From Tepidisphaeraceae bacterium (GTDB taxonomy: Bacteria > Planctomycetota > Phycisphaerae > Tepidisphaerales > Tepidisphaeraceae), in NCBI GenBank assembly GCA_035998445.1, contig DASYHQ010000020.1:1-62712 (forward strand): DNA of 62,712 nt. The letters are read 5' to 3'. Below are positions 24,689 through 33,907 of the stretch, piece after piece. Each line of letters starts with the position of its first letter. The first letter of the stretch is position 1. Below the pieces are notes generated by a model that worked only from the letters and a program-made list of their open reading frames with translations, was not told the origin of the DNA and did not search any database. The position numbers and the translations under genes are program-made.

Positions 24689-25390
24689 CTATCCATTTGA
24701 CGAGCGATTTGCCCAGACTGTTTCAAAGCGATCTAGCAGCCCGTTGATCGCTCCCCATTCGGCACCGCGAAGATGCTGGGCGACTCCGGCCTGCCGAATC
24801 GCAGGATCCCAAAGCTCCCCGATCGTTTCCTGTTTGATGCTCCGTAGCGCCCCAGTAATCGCACGAGCACGCCCGGCAGACCAATTCTTCTGCACGATCG
24901 CATCCAGGAGCAATGCACAGGCATCCCAGGCAAGCGAATCAGCGCTTGACGGGTCGGGACCCATGAACCGCACCCGCGCCCGGGCGTGAGCACTGCCGCC
25001 CGTAGTCATCTCTTGCAACAACCTTCCCGACCCACGGAAGGCTGGCCCTTCCGCCTCGGACACACGCTCACCAGGGACGAAATCGACGGTACCGACCGCG
25101 ATCGCCATGCGGGTATCAAATCCGCGGAGATTCATCTCGGATAGGAGATAGGCACGATAGAACAGCCCTACTCGAAAAACTCGGCCGGGGTCGGCGACCA
25201 ACATCTGCCAACTATCCCCACTGAAGACCTCGACCTCTAGCGGCACATCGTGACGAAAGTGGAGCCGAATTTGACGGGATGCCTCGTGCATCACGTCCAG
25301 TAGCCGCGCACGCGCGTTAGGCTCAAGTTTCGTCGATCCGACAACATCACCGGTGATGACGCCGTACAACTTTTCCGGGACAACCTCCAC
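24689..25390 (-). CDS. SatD-family protein (cyclase-like N-terminus)
   Basis: 233 residues from a GTG at 25390, preceded by GGAGATCACCC. Longer frames upstream lack a ribosome site. The N-terminus LYGVITGDVVGSTKL followed by VEVFSGDSWQMLV has the spacing of class III nucleotidyl cyclase strands (the DIVGST and GD strands), which SatD-family proteins resemble. The C-terminal third (WDACALLLDAIVQKNWSAGR, ETIGELWD, GVAQHLRGAEWGAI) looks like a helix-turn-helix region. It is translated just before the DUF3307 membrane protein. Cyclase activity is not established; the two metal-binding aspartates may both be present (D in GDVVGS, D in SGDSW). Confidence 0.72.
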   Translation of the reverse strand: MEVVPEKLYGVITGDVVGSTKLEPNARARLLDVMHEASRQIRLHFRHDVPLEVEVFSGDSWQMLVADPGRVFRVGLFYRAYLLSEMNLRGFDTRMAIAVGTVDFVPGERVSEAEGPAFRGSGRLLQEMTTGGSAHARARVRFMGPDPSSADSLAWDACALLLDAIVQKNWSAGRARAITGALRSIKQETIGELWDPAIRQAGVAQHLRGAEWGAINGLLDRFETVWANRSSNG

Positions 25391-25723
25391 GGGTGATCTC
25401 CTTCGCCCATCCTCACCGAGCAGTGCCTTTGGCGACGGACGCGAAATGCGATGAGGCGATGCTCTGCAATCGTCCGGTACGTGACACCATTGCACCCAGA
25501 CCGGTATTATGGCGCGGGACGTCGAACGGCAAATTTCACACCGCATGCCAGGTGACTACGCGAAACCCCGCCGTTAGGCGGCATCTCCGGTGAGATTACG
25601 CGGAGACCCATTTTGATTCCAGATAAGGCCATTCGGCATCCTCTGCCGCGCGAATAACGACGGAAGCTTCACCGACTTCACGATCGTGATGGACACCCTC
25701 ACTTCTACGAACGAACTGTCGCC
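25391..25723. other. Gene-free 330 bp
   Basis: No credible coding frame. It should contain the promoter of the SatD-DUF3307 pair (read leftward) and the end of the membrane-protein gene; no clear terminator hairpin is visible. Confidence 0.35.
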
Positions 25724-26746
25724 TTAACCGGGTCGGGTGGTCCGCTGCGCGGTCTCCACAACCATCACGACAAGCACGGTAAAATAAAAGAAGCGGAAGA
25801 TCGCGTAGACGACCGCGAACCCCTTTGCAACGGTCGACGCCGGCGTGACCTCACCCGCGCTGGCCTGAAACATCTCCATCACCGCTTGGTAGAGAAACGT
25901 GGACAGCGGCACCGTCGCCGAGGCGGCGTCGGGCGTCACGTCGCGGACCTTCCCGCTCGTGACGGTGAAGAACTTCTGTTCCGCGCGGTAACGGATCGCT
26001 GCCCGCCTGATCGCGGGCCCGGCGTCGACCACACGATACCCGCCGTCCTCCGCTTGTTGCACGCTGGGCAACCCGCGGGCATCGGCCAGTTCAACCTCCC
26101 GATCGCCGTGGCTCACGTGGTAGACGACGTACTTGGCCTCGCGAGAAACGATGAGTTCCACGGCGTCGGGTGCGGCGACCAGGTTTACCACAAGGCGGCT
26201 GCCGCGCTTGACGCCCGGTCCCGTAACGGCGTCTGGCGAGGCCATCGAGACCCGCTTGAGTGCTCGGTATGCGACGCCGAACGAGTCGTCCGCGCTTGCG
26301 GCATCGGCAAGTAGATCGCGCGAATTGATCAGTCGGTCGCGGGCGACCTGATCTTCCGAGACGATGAACGCCAGCGGGTCACGCCAGTACAACGCGAAGT
26401 TCACGCAACCGGCGAACACGGCTGTCGCCATCGCCGCTGGGATGAGGACCGCGTACATCTGGTACGGGCCGAGCGTTGCGCGGGCGTGTTTCCAAATCCG
26501 TGCGACCCGCACCATGCAGAGCAGGGAGAGGACGGCCAAGAACATCGGGAGTCCGACGGCGAAGAACAGTCGCCTCCCGATCGCATTGCCGCTGGTGCCG
26601 TAGGCGAACGATAGCAGGATCGCGAGGGAGACGCAGCCCAGGACGAAGATCGTTATGCTCGGCCAAGCCCCTCGGAACAGGACGCGAAATAACAAGGGCC
26701 AGCGCACCTTATCCCGAACGCGGCGGATACGGTCCCAAAGTTTCAA
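25724..26746 (-). CDS. Membrane protein of unknown function
   Basis: 340 residues from a TTG at 26746 preceded by GGAGGTAACCAGA (an upstream TTG at 26773 lacks such a site). There are three N-terminal helices (WPSITIFVLGCVSLAILLSF, RRLFFAVGLPMFLAVLSLLC, YAVLIPAAMATAVFAGCVNF). A soluble domain of about 180 residues with beta-strand pattern follows (RGSRLVVNLVAAPDAVELIV, KYVVYHVSHGDREVEL). A last helix, FAVVYAIFRFFYFTVLVVMVV, precedes the C-terminus. No family is recognised. It lies between the two elements, and no evidence ties it to either. Confidence 0.72.
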   Translation of the reverse strand: MKLWDRIRRVRDKVRWPLLFRVLFRGAWPSITIFVLGCVSLAILLSFAYGTSGNAIGRRLFFAVGLPMFLAVLSLLCMVRVARIWKHARATLGPYQMYAVLIPAAMATAVFAGCVNFALYWRDPLAFIVSEDQVARDRLINSRDLLADAASADDSFGVAYRALKRVSMASPDAVTGPGVKRGSRLVVNLVAAPDAVELIVSREAKYVVYHVSHGDREVELADARGLPSVQQAEDGGYRVVDAGPAIRRAAIRYRAEQKFFTVTSGKVRDVTPDAASATVPLSTFLYQAVMEMFQASAGEVTPASTVAKGFAVVYAIFRFFYFTVLVVMVVETAQRTTRPG

Positions 26747-27601
26747 TCTGGTTACCTCCCGATACCTAAGCAATCTCCCCCATGACGAAAGATGATCGCG
26801 GCCGGCTCCCTGACATCAATTCGAAAAAGCTGAGATCCTATAACCGCGCGTCGCGTCCGCGAACGCAACCCGTCGGGTCGCCCACAGGATGGCTTCTGGG
26901 ACGGCTGTGAAGCCGCGATTCGCGCGGACCGATCTCGTCGAGGCCCCGCCGCGCCGCCTCAATGTTTCGTCCCCCGCAACGTGTCTCCCTCCCCGCAAGC
27001 TTTCGGGCTGCTCGAAATGGAGGAGCGCAGCGGCACTCGGCACGCCGCTGGCGACCGCCGTCAAAGCCGTAACGTGGTCGCGCGAAACCCGGTCCCGCCG
27101 CGCCCGCATCGGGAACTGCCGAAAATCGTGGTGCCGGACGACTATTGGTACGACCTCACGGACCGCGCGCTCCACCTCGTCCGGCCGTGTACCGGACACG
27201 CAGTGCTCCAGACGGCCTGCCCAGCCCGAATATCGCCGACTCTCACCCTGGGAAAACGACGGGTGGCACCGATGTTAGGGGTACAGGACATACGAACGGA
27301 ATCTTGATGATGGCGCCTTGGACGGGCATTTTTTCGATCCGCCGCCGGTGTGCTCGATGGGGGTCACGCCAGCGTGGGGGCTCGGACCAGCAGCGACACC
27401 TTGCCCCCAGGGCATGGGCCGGCGGCAATATGCGCGCTTCGCGCGACCGTAGGGGTGCTCAGCGGTGAGCAGGCAGGCGTCGTCCGCGCCGTGCGGCACT
27501 GCGCAGCCGTGAGCGATATGCCCCCGTACGTTGCCAAGTCATGCGACCCCCGATCGCTGCGCCGACCGGCCCCGGTGAAGCCCGCAACGCGTCCCGCGTG
27601 G

Positions 27602-27633
27602 GCCGCACCGCCGCACCGCCGCACCGCCGCACC
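27602..27633 (+). repeat. Four tandem GCCGCACC octamers
   Basis: Four perfect head-to-tail copies of GCCGCACC (27602, 27610, 27618, 27626), followed by a degenerate GCCGCGCG unit. It lies in the gene-free left end of element B. It may be an iteron array, or a simple GC-rich microsatellite. Confidence 0.6.
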
Positions 27634-27887
27634 GCCGCGCGCCGCGCGTCGGGTTCGGCGGGGGAATCTCAGCGTCAATCGTACGTACCCCCCCCATCCA
27701 CCATGGGCCGTGATCGATGCACCGTGGGCCGAGCGCGGCCCCACGCGGCACCTGGGATCGCACGCTCGACCGCGTCTTGACGGGGCGTCCGCCGCCCCGT
27801 TCCGGTCCACCGCCTGCCGGCGACGGCGGCGTTCAAGCAATCGGCCGACCGCACCGTCCGGCGGTTGCGCGCCGGCGGACGGCCCCG

Positions 27888-27935
27888 CCTGCAATTCTGC
27901 ACAGGTGACGGACGACGTCTGTGCAAGATTGCACA
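27888..27935. repeat. TGTGCA-N4-TGCACA palindromes, element B
   Basis: A degenerate copy (CCTGCA ATTC TGCACA, 27888-27903) and a perfect copy (TGTGCA AGAT TGCACA, 27920-27935), with starts 32 bp apart. They lie about 0.75 kb from the 3' end of the primase-like gene, matching the context in A. Confidence 0.72.
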
Positions 27936-28382
27936 GGGCGACAGGGGCAAGATCACCTGCGCAGTCCTGTACAGGCTCGACCGGTGCGAACGCGCCCCGT
28001 GCGAGGAGGCGCAGGGCCGTTAGTAGCGCTCTGGGGCTCCCGCTCGGACGACCGGCTGGGGGCGGCCCTCCGATGCCCGATCACGCCGGCCTCCGCTGCG
28101 CTCGCTCCCGTCAGGTCCGACGTGGGCCTTCCACGCGTCGCGGGGTGCGCCGTATGATCTGGCGAGGTGCGGCGCGTGAAGCAAGACCGAGGGCCGCCGG
28201 CCCGCCCGCGGGCGTACCGCTCGCGCCGTCCCCGTCGGATCTTTTGCCCGACCACCGTCTCCCATCGAACGGGGTCGCACCGCCCCACCCCCACACCCCC
28301 TACGACCAGCAAACGGTTTACGGACAAAAAGTTACTGCGATCCTGCGCGCGCCGCCACGCTCACGGTGAGCCGCCCAATCAG

Positions 28383-28393
28383 TGTACGGTACA
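28383..28393. repeat. TGTAC-G-GTACA palindrome, left part of B
   Basis: An 11-bp palindrome followed by CG, as at 23030 and 56438, here about 300 bp from the end of the primase-like gene. Confidence 0.5.
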
Positions 28394-28687
28394 CGCGTTT
28401 CTGACACAGCAACCCGCTCTGCGAGCGGCGCGTGTGCCCCGCCCCTCAAAGGCACCCCGCCATCCGGGCCATCCAGATCACGACGAGCCGCTACCTCGTT
28501 TCGTCGCGTAAACCTTGGATCCATCCGTCCACTTCGAGTGCAGGTGCATGCTCGCCCGTACGACCAGCGTACGGCGCATCGACTCCCTGGTTGACCGGCC
28601 AATCAATGATCGTCCACTGCGGGCGGAACCTCGCTTACTGCGCGCCCGTCACAGCTAGGATGGCACGTGCGGGCGTTGCCCGTTCGA

Positions 28688-31078
28688 TCACGTCATCGCA
28701 AACATCGGTCTCTCGTCACCCCGGCGGGCGTCGCCTGGCGGGTCGAGGCCGTCCGGCAACCCTGTTTCGTCGATGGCGGGCACCGCCAGCAACGTCGAAG
28801 GCATCGACGGCCCACCACCCAGCAGGGCCTCGGACTCTATACGGGATTGTGAGAGGAGGACGGGGGAACCACTGCACATGGCCACCGCATCGCCGCAGCC
28901 CAGCAGGTCGGTGCCGCCCAGGCGGTATCGGCGGCAGTACCCCTCGCCCAGCTTAGAGCCGTCCGCCTCGTCGAACGCGCCGGAGTGGTAGGCCCGGCTC
29001 GTGCAGATCAACGCGCCGACGCGCACGAGCAGGTCGATCGCGTCGCCGACCGCCCGCCCGCTCGTGCGACGGCGCCAGTGCCGCAGCATCCCGCCGAACG
29101 CCCGCGCCGGCATCGGTACCCCCTCGCGGACCTGCGCTCCGCCGAACCCGTGCTCGCGCAGGGCCACCGCCTGCGCCACCTGGCGGTCAACGACCGCAGC
29201 CGGCACCGCGCCCCTCTCCCACAGCCGCTGGTTCTTTGCCGCCGTCAGGTAGCAGATCGCCACGCCCGCATAGGTGCTCGTGCCCAGGTCCGCTGATCCG
29301 ACCCCCAGCCTCTTCAGGCCATTAATCACGGCCGCAACGTGCGCGTCGCTGAAGTGCTCGATCGCCGTCGCGCGGGCCACCACCCCCTCCGTCTGGGTCG
29401 CCGCTGCCCGATGTCGCTCGAACGCGTCGACGATCGCCTCGGCTCCACGGTGGCCCAGCGCGATGCTGCCACGGCGACGACCGTCAGCGCCCCCGGGGTC
29501 GACGTACCGCTTGGCCCCCCATCGCAACGCGTGGCGCAGCCGCGTGCGCCGCGCCGCGTCGCAGGGCCGCCCCGCGGCGACGTGTTGGTCGTAGTACCGA
29601 TGGGCCAAGTCCTCGTCCATCCGGCCCCCCGTCGTGCGCAGAGTCAAGAACGCGACCGCGTCCGTCTGTTGCAGCTTGTCATGGCTGCGCAGCATCCGCC
29701 ACAAGCGCGGCGTCAGCAGCGGCCGGCCTCCGCCCCGTCCGCTCGCGTCCCGTTGGGCGGCCTGGGCTTCCTCGTAATCGTCCTCGTCGCCCATGGCCAG
29801 CAGCTGCCTGATCCGCTCGTCCTGCTGGCGGGCCGCCTCCCGGGCCTGAGCCGACGAACGCTGTGACAGTCGGTCGATGGTTGGACGGACCGACCGTTCC
29901 GGCAAACGCTCGCCCATCAGCCTGGCCAGGTCGTTGGGCACGAGGGGGACGGAGCGTTCGAGCCAGCCGGCACAGCGTCGTACCGCGTCGTGCTGCGACC
30001 GCAGCACCGCCGCCTCGCCATCACCCGTGCAGCCCCCGTCCCCAACGCCACCGCTCCCGTGCGCCGGGCGGACGCAGGGGATCAGGATCGTCGAGTGCGC
30101 GTCGAACCGCGGCTCGGTGCGCGGCTCCAGGGCCTCGCACCGGTGGAACAGCCGTCCCTCATAGTGGGTCGTATAAAAGGCGTACGCGTCGGCCCGCGGC
30201 TGAAGGTACGCATGCTCGTCGCCTCGTCGGTACAGGTATGCCGCCTGCGGACGCGGCTGACTGCCATCGACCGGCCAGGGACGGGTCAGGACGTGCTCGG
30301 CGGCCAACGAGGGGTCGAAGCGCGGGTTATCGACGGTGGGGTGGCGGCCGCCCTTGACCGCCTCCACCCGCTCACCGTTTGGCCCGGGCCAGCAGTGGCC
30401 GACGAGTGCGGCGCCAAGGTCGCGGACCCAGGCGGCCCGCCCTTCGAGCGGCACCGTCGTGAGGTCGATCAGCAGATAGATGCTCGCCCCGTTGCGGCGC
30501 GACGGACCGACGAGCCCCCGGCCGCCGAAGTGCGTTAGATTGACCGTGCGCGCATAGGCGACCGCGGCGTCGCTGGGGCGCCCGTCACGGGCAGGGTTCG
30601 TCCCGTCGTCGGGACGCTTGTGGTCGACGTCGACGCGCAACAGCACCCGTGCCGCGCCATCCCGGTTCACCGCGAGCATCGCCCGCCGGCCCATCACGTG
30701 ATCGGCGAACGCCCGCAGCGTCAGCGTCCGCCGGCGGCGCAGCCCGTTCTTGAGCTGGATCGGGTACGGGTTGGCTCTGGGGTTCTGGCGGAACGGGCCG
30801 CGGCCCCACGCATCGGTCCGCCACACGTCGACGCGGTCGACGAGGGGACACAGCAGCTTCCAGAGGCGTTTGAGCTCGGCGCGGAACGTGGGGTCGAGCG
30901 CATCGAGGGCGTCGGGGCCGGGGACGGGGAGGATGGCCGGGAGACTCACGGGGGAACAACTCGGCGCAGCACTGGGACCGGCGAGGGCGTCGACGATCAT
31001 TGCCGCCGCTGCGTCGGCCGCAGGTGGACGCACGGGCCACGTCGCGGGTGCCGCCCCGCTCGCGCACGCGGCGAGCAT
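28688..31078 (-). CDS. Primase-like protein (divergent AEP motifs), element B
   Basis: 796 residues from the ATG at 31078; an ATG at 31000 is an alternative, and alignment with copy A begins only near LKRLWKLLCPLVDRVDVW. Shared motifs in order are a strand LLRVDVDHKRP (acidic pair DxD), VGPSRRNGASIYLLIDL, EHVLTRPWPVDGS, SYLYR/AAYLYRRGDEHAYL, a Cys/His region (LFHRCEALEPRTEP), ERSVPLV.NDL..L, and a long C-terminal part with GTSTYAGVAICYLTAAKNQR and TSRAYHSGAF...DGSKLGEGYCRRYRLG. The DxD strand followed by S-R-x-x-G-A-S-x-Y resembles AEP motifs I and II, with serine in place of the usual histidine. The C-terminus is longer than in A. The role is presumably element replication. Confidence 0.6.
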   Translation of the reverse strand: MLAACASGAAPATWPVRPPAADAAAAMIVDALAGPSAAPSCSPVSLPAILPVPGPDALDALDPTFRAELKRLWKLLCPLVDRVDVWRTDAWGRGPFRQNPRANPYPIQLKNGLRRRRTLTLRAFADHVMGRRAMLAVNRDGAARVLLRVDVDHKRPDDGTNPARDGRPSDAAVAYARTVNLTHFGGRGLVGPSRRNGASIYLLIDLTTVPLEGRAAWVRDLGAALVGHCWPGPNGERVEAVKGGRHPTVDNPRFDPSLAAEHVLTRPWPVDGSQPRPQAAYLYRRGDEHAYLQPRADAYAFYTTHYEGRLFHRCEALEPRTEPRFDAHSTILIPCVRPAHGSGGVGDGGCTGDGEAAVLRSQHDAVRRCAGWLERSVPLVPNDLARLMGERLPERSVRPTIDRLSQRSSAQAREAARQQDERIRQLLAMGDEDDYEEAQAAQRDASGRGGGRPLLTPRLWRMLRSHDKLQQTDAVAFLTLRTTGGRMDEDLAHRYYDQHVAAGRPCDAARRTRLRHALRWGAKRYVDPGGADGRRRGSIALGHRGAEAIVDAFERHRAAATQTEGVVARATAIEHFSDAHVAAVINGLKRLGVGSADLGTSTYAGVAICYLTAAKNQRLWERGAVPAAVVDRQVAQAVALREHGFGGAQVREGVPMPARAFGGMLRHWRRRTSGRAVGDAIDLLVRVGALICTSRAYHSGAFDEADGSKLGEGYCRRYRLGGTDLLGCGDAVAMCSGSPVLLSQSRIESEALLGGGPSMPSTLLAVPAIDETGLPDGLDPPGDARRGDERPMFAMT

Positions 31079-31454
31079 CCCGGGGGCGGTGCCACGTGGG
31101 AACGGACACCTTTATCCTCATCGGACAAACCCGTCCGGCTCCTCCACCGAACCGCGACGGTGAAGCCTCTGCCCTGCCCCGCCCCCGGATGCCCGTCGTC
31201 CGCCCCCGTGATGCTGACGAATTGACCGACGACGAGGAGCCGCGCGTCGCGTGCGGTCTCAGAAGATGGAGACTTCCGCGTAGGACGGCTAAGCACCGCC
31301 GAAAATGGAATCCAGAATAGGTGCGCGGACGCGGCGGCTCCAGGCTGCGCCGATCGTCACTTGCCCGCGCCGTGTCGGCGCCACCCAACGTACGTGGGCG
31401 GCAGCGAACCCGTCGGCGAGAGGACGGACCCGCGCGGACGTGCCTCCCTACTGG

Positions 31455-31613
31455 GGGGTGGGGGGCTTTGGGATCGGCGGGCGATCCTCCAGCCGCAACA
31501 GGGGTATGGCAGGTCCTGACGCAAGGGTCTCAGTGGCCAGCGAACGCCACCGGGGGGGGGTGGTCTGGCAACGGCGCGCGGGCTTCAGCAACGAGGCGGG
31601 CTCGCGAAAAAAT
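31455..31613 (+). repeat. Diverged direct repeat R1, left copy
   Basis: It aligns with 37356-37513 in the same orientation over about 160 bp. Shared strings include GGGGGGCTTTGGGATCGGC, CAGGGGTATGGC, GACGCAAGGG followed by CTCAG, GGTGGTCT, and GGGCTCGCGAAAAAAT. It contains runs of eight or more G. No reading frame is conserved, so it is a structural, regulatory or remnant repeat, not a gene. Confidence 0.68.
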
Positions 31614-31826
31614 ATCCGGGAACGGCTCTAGCACCTGCTTGCTCGACGGCATCATTATCGGATGCAACCGCCGCAGGCGAGAAAAAGGTCAAAAATCTGC
31701 TGATCTTGCCGTGGCAGAGCCCGACGGGTCGCATGTTGGGATTTGGCCCCTTAACAAAGACCAGCAACGGCATCTTGATCCCAACTCTGCCGCCCTCAGA
31801 GCGCTACCGACTTGTGCAGGGGATGA

Positions 31827-31838
31827 TACAATCGCCAC
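31827..31838 (+). promoter_or_regulatory. Extended -10 promoter, predicted leaderless start
   Basis: TG-A-TACAAT (hexamer 31827-31832) ends exactly 6 nt before the GTG at 31839. There is no Shine-Dalgarno sequence and no obvious -35. Confidence 0.58.
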
Positions 31839-33488
31839 GTGGAGCCTGAGGTCGAACAGTTTCTGCGGCATGCTTTCGAACAGGCTGGCTCGAGCAGCTT
31901 TTCTTTTTCCAGCGTGGCGGGCCGGGGCGACGGCCTATGGGAAGCGGCAATCGCGGCCCGTCACGGAATGCTCGCCTTTGACGATACCGAGCGCGGCCAT
32001 CTCACAAACCGCGGGATGGAGTTCGCAACGTCGAAGCTGCTCGCTCGGGGGGCGGAACCGGGCGCGCAACCCGCCGCGACCATTACTGCGCCCGGAACCA
32101 CTCAGACGTACAGCGAGACGTTCGGCATCGGGGGTCGGCTCGGGCCGCCGGCCCCGCGTAAGCTGTTCAGCAATGAGTTTTTCGCGCTCGCCGCCTTTGC
32201 CGCCCATGGCGAGGACTGTCGCGTGGAGCTAGAGGACATCTCACTACTTACCGGCATCGAAGGGTGGCGCGTGCTCCACGCAGTGAAGGACCTCGAATCG
32301 CACGCTGAGATCGACGGCATGGAGGTGCCGGGCACCGGGCGATTGACGGACGGGGGATGGGCGTTGGCTCGTCGACTGGAGGCCGAGCGGCCGCAGTTTG
32401 CGACGCTCCGCCGCGAGATGTCCCGGCGCGTCGCGCAATCATGCGAAATCAGGTCCGGCCTCAATGACCCGGCGGCCCTGGGCGACGACGAGCGCGCGTT
32501 CCTCGCCGCGATCGCCGCCGATAATTTGCTGGCGTACGAGCCGTGGCAATCGATTGCCTCACGTGCTGGGCTGGCAGGCGACGCCCAGCGGGCGAAGGCC
32601 GCCTACCGCGGGCTCGTCGAACGGGACCTGCTTTCGGCCGACATAGGAGACCCGGACCGGCTGCGGACGACCCTGCCAGGCGCGGACCTCGCCCGGAGGT
32701 TGGCGGCCGCTGCCAAAATGGGGTCACCCGCCGCTGATCCTGATCCTCAGGCGGCGCGCGAGACGTTCTTCGAGCGGTTCAAGCGGGCCACGGATCACGA
32801 GGTGATCGGCGGGCTCACCGCCGATGCAATCAAATGGTCCGTGGTGTTCGTCATCAGCCTGCTGATGATCGGCGCGGTTGCTCTAGGGTATGTCCGCCGC
32901 GACTCGAAGTTCGTGCGTCTGGTCACGGCGCAGTTCGCTGATTCGTCTGTCGTTGAGGCGGGCATGGCCGATACCCCCGCGCCGTCCGCCGCACCTGCCG
33001 TGCTACCCGACTCGGCGACGCTCCATGTTACGGGGCCGCAACCAAGTGGCACCACCCCACTGGCTCAGCAAAGCACTGCCCCCGCCTCGGTTCCGGCCAC
33101 AGTACTGACCGAGCCGCCCGCCGCCATAACTCCCGGCGCTCTGCTCCTGGAGATTGAGGTGGGACCGGGACCTCAGCACGGACAGGAATCCAGGGCGACT
33201 GACAACTTTTCCGTCCGCGCTCCTGCCGGCGCCGTCAAGATGTTTTGGACGGTGACCGGTGGCGGTGACGCCTCGACGGTCCGGTTCAATCTCACCGAGG
33301 ACGTGCTGTCCGAGGACGGCCCTCGGACGCTTCGGCTCCAAGACCTCCGCGATATTGGCCGCGACCAGACGGTGTTACCCGCGCTGCGCCACGGTGCAGT
33401 CACCGACCTAGCTACCGGTGACCGGCTGTACATCAGCGGCGTTTCTGGCGCGACGAGCCGATTTACTATCCGCGTCTACGCTCACTGA
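31839..33488 (+). CDS. Membrane protein with possible winged-helix regions and a C-terminal beta domain
   Basis: 549 residues from GTG 31839. The N-terminal half contains two or three repeats with winged-helix-like pattern: EQFLRHAFEQAGSSSF..., SNEFFALAAFAAHGEDCRVE then LEDISLLTGIEGWRVLHAVK, and DDERAFLAAIAADNLLAYEP then WQSIASRAGLAGDAQRAKAA. A single membrane helix (AIKWSVVFVISLLMIGAVAL, about 333-352) leads to a Pro/Ala/Ser/Thr-rich linker and a C-terminal beta-rich domain of about 115 residues (GALLLEIEVGPGP...FTIRVYAH). The orientation suggests cytoplasmic helical modules and a periplasm-side beta domain. No family is recognised. It is element B cargo in the place where A has kinase-HD. 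Confidence 0.75.
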   Translation: MEPEVEQFLRHAFEQAGSSSFSFSSVAGRGDGLWEAAIAARHGMLAFDDTERGHLTNRGMEFATSKLLARGAEPGAQPAATITAPGTTQTYSETFGIGGRLGPPAPRKLFSNEFFALAAFAAHGEDCRVELEDISLLTGIEGWRVLHAVKDLESHAEIDGMEVPGTGRLTDGGWALARRLEAERPQFATLRREMSRRVAQSCEIRSGLNDPAALGDDERAFLAAIAADNLLAYEPWQSIASRAGLAGDAQRAKAAYRGLVERDLLSADIGDPDRLRTTLPGADLARRLAAAAKMGSPAADPDPQAARETFFERFKRATDHEVIGGLTADAIKWSVVFVISLLMIGAVALGYVRRDSKFVRLVTAQFADSSVVEAGMADTPAPSAAPAVLPDSATLHVTGPQPSGTTPLAQQSTAPASVPATVLTEPPAAITPGALLLEIEVGPGPQHGQESRATDNFSVRAPAGAVKMFWTVTGGGDASTVRFNLTEDVLSEDGPRTLRLQDLRDIGRDQTVLPALRHGAVTDLATGDRLYISGVSGATSRFTIRVYAH

Positions 33489-33757
33489 TTTTCGACTGCG
33501 TGCTAACAAGCGGTCGTACCGGGGTCCCATCGATATCGCCGATTCTGGGAAAGGCCTTGGCCGCCGACGTCAGGTGGCTGTTGGCAATCAATGCGTAGCC
33601 GGACGGGGCCGTCACTCCGAATTCGCCAGCGATTGGCCGCCAAAAGCGATGCGGGATTCTACCTACTGTGACGAAAGATGAAAGAGACAGCCGCTGCCAA
33701 CGCATGCTAACGGGGCGCCTTTCCTCGGGTAACAATGCGTACGCGCCTTGGCCGCCC

Positions 33758-33907
33758 GCGACCACTGTCCTGAGGCGGAGGGGGTCGCAATTCACAATCC
33801 GTGCGAATCGAGGCGAGGCAAACGCTTCACGACAAGTCATCTATGCCGCCTTTGTAAGTGGGACTCGGGTGGGGATCCCTGACCAGGACCCTGTACGGTA
33901 CATGGGG
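33758..33907 (+). repeat. Diverged direct repeat R2, left copy
   Basis: It aligns with 36641-36794 in the same orientation: GCGACCAC.GTC, GGGTCGC.AT.CAC, CCGTGCGA, TATGCC.C.TT, GGACC..GTACGGTACATGGG. It ends in a TGTAC-G-GTACA palindrome (33892-33902). The rest of 33489-34371 has no gene; an AT-rich stretch near 34128-34165 may hold the promoter of XI. Confidence 0.65.

Larger units (their letters stand above)
26747..28687. other. Gene-free 1.9 kb, left end of element B
   Basis: Long open frames here are Arg/Pro/Ala-rich consequences of GC content and have no start signals. One short frame (about 27120-27200, PKIVVPDDYWYDLTDRA) looks protein-like but is isolated. Structured content lies at 27602-27633 (octamer repeats), 27888-27935 (palindromes), 27966-27975 (CCTGTACAGG) and 28383-28393. 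The position relative to the primase gene mirrors 5868-7477 in A. Confidence 0.5.
31079..31838. other. Gene-free 0.76 kb with repeat R1
   Basis: Contains the first copy of repeat R1 (listed separately) and, at its right end, the promoter of the next gene. No coding frame is convincing. Confidence 0.45.

Noticed and set aside
26816-27307. Overlapping open frames on both strands after the 25.7-kb membrane gene
   Set aside because: No frame has a start signal or extended protein-like composition; one short patch (VVPDDYWYDLTDRA) is not enough to call a gene.
27350-28369. A 339-codon rightward open frame at the left of element B
   Set aside because: Arg/Pro/Ala-rich composition typical of GC-driven open frames, no ribosome site, no motif; overlaps repeats and palindromes.
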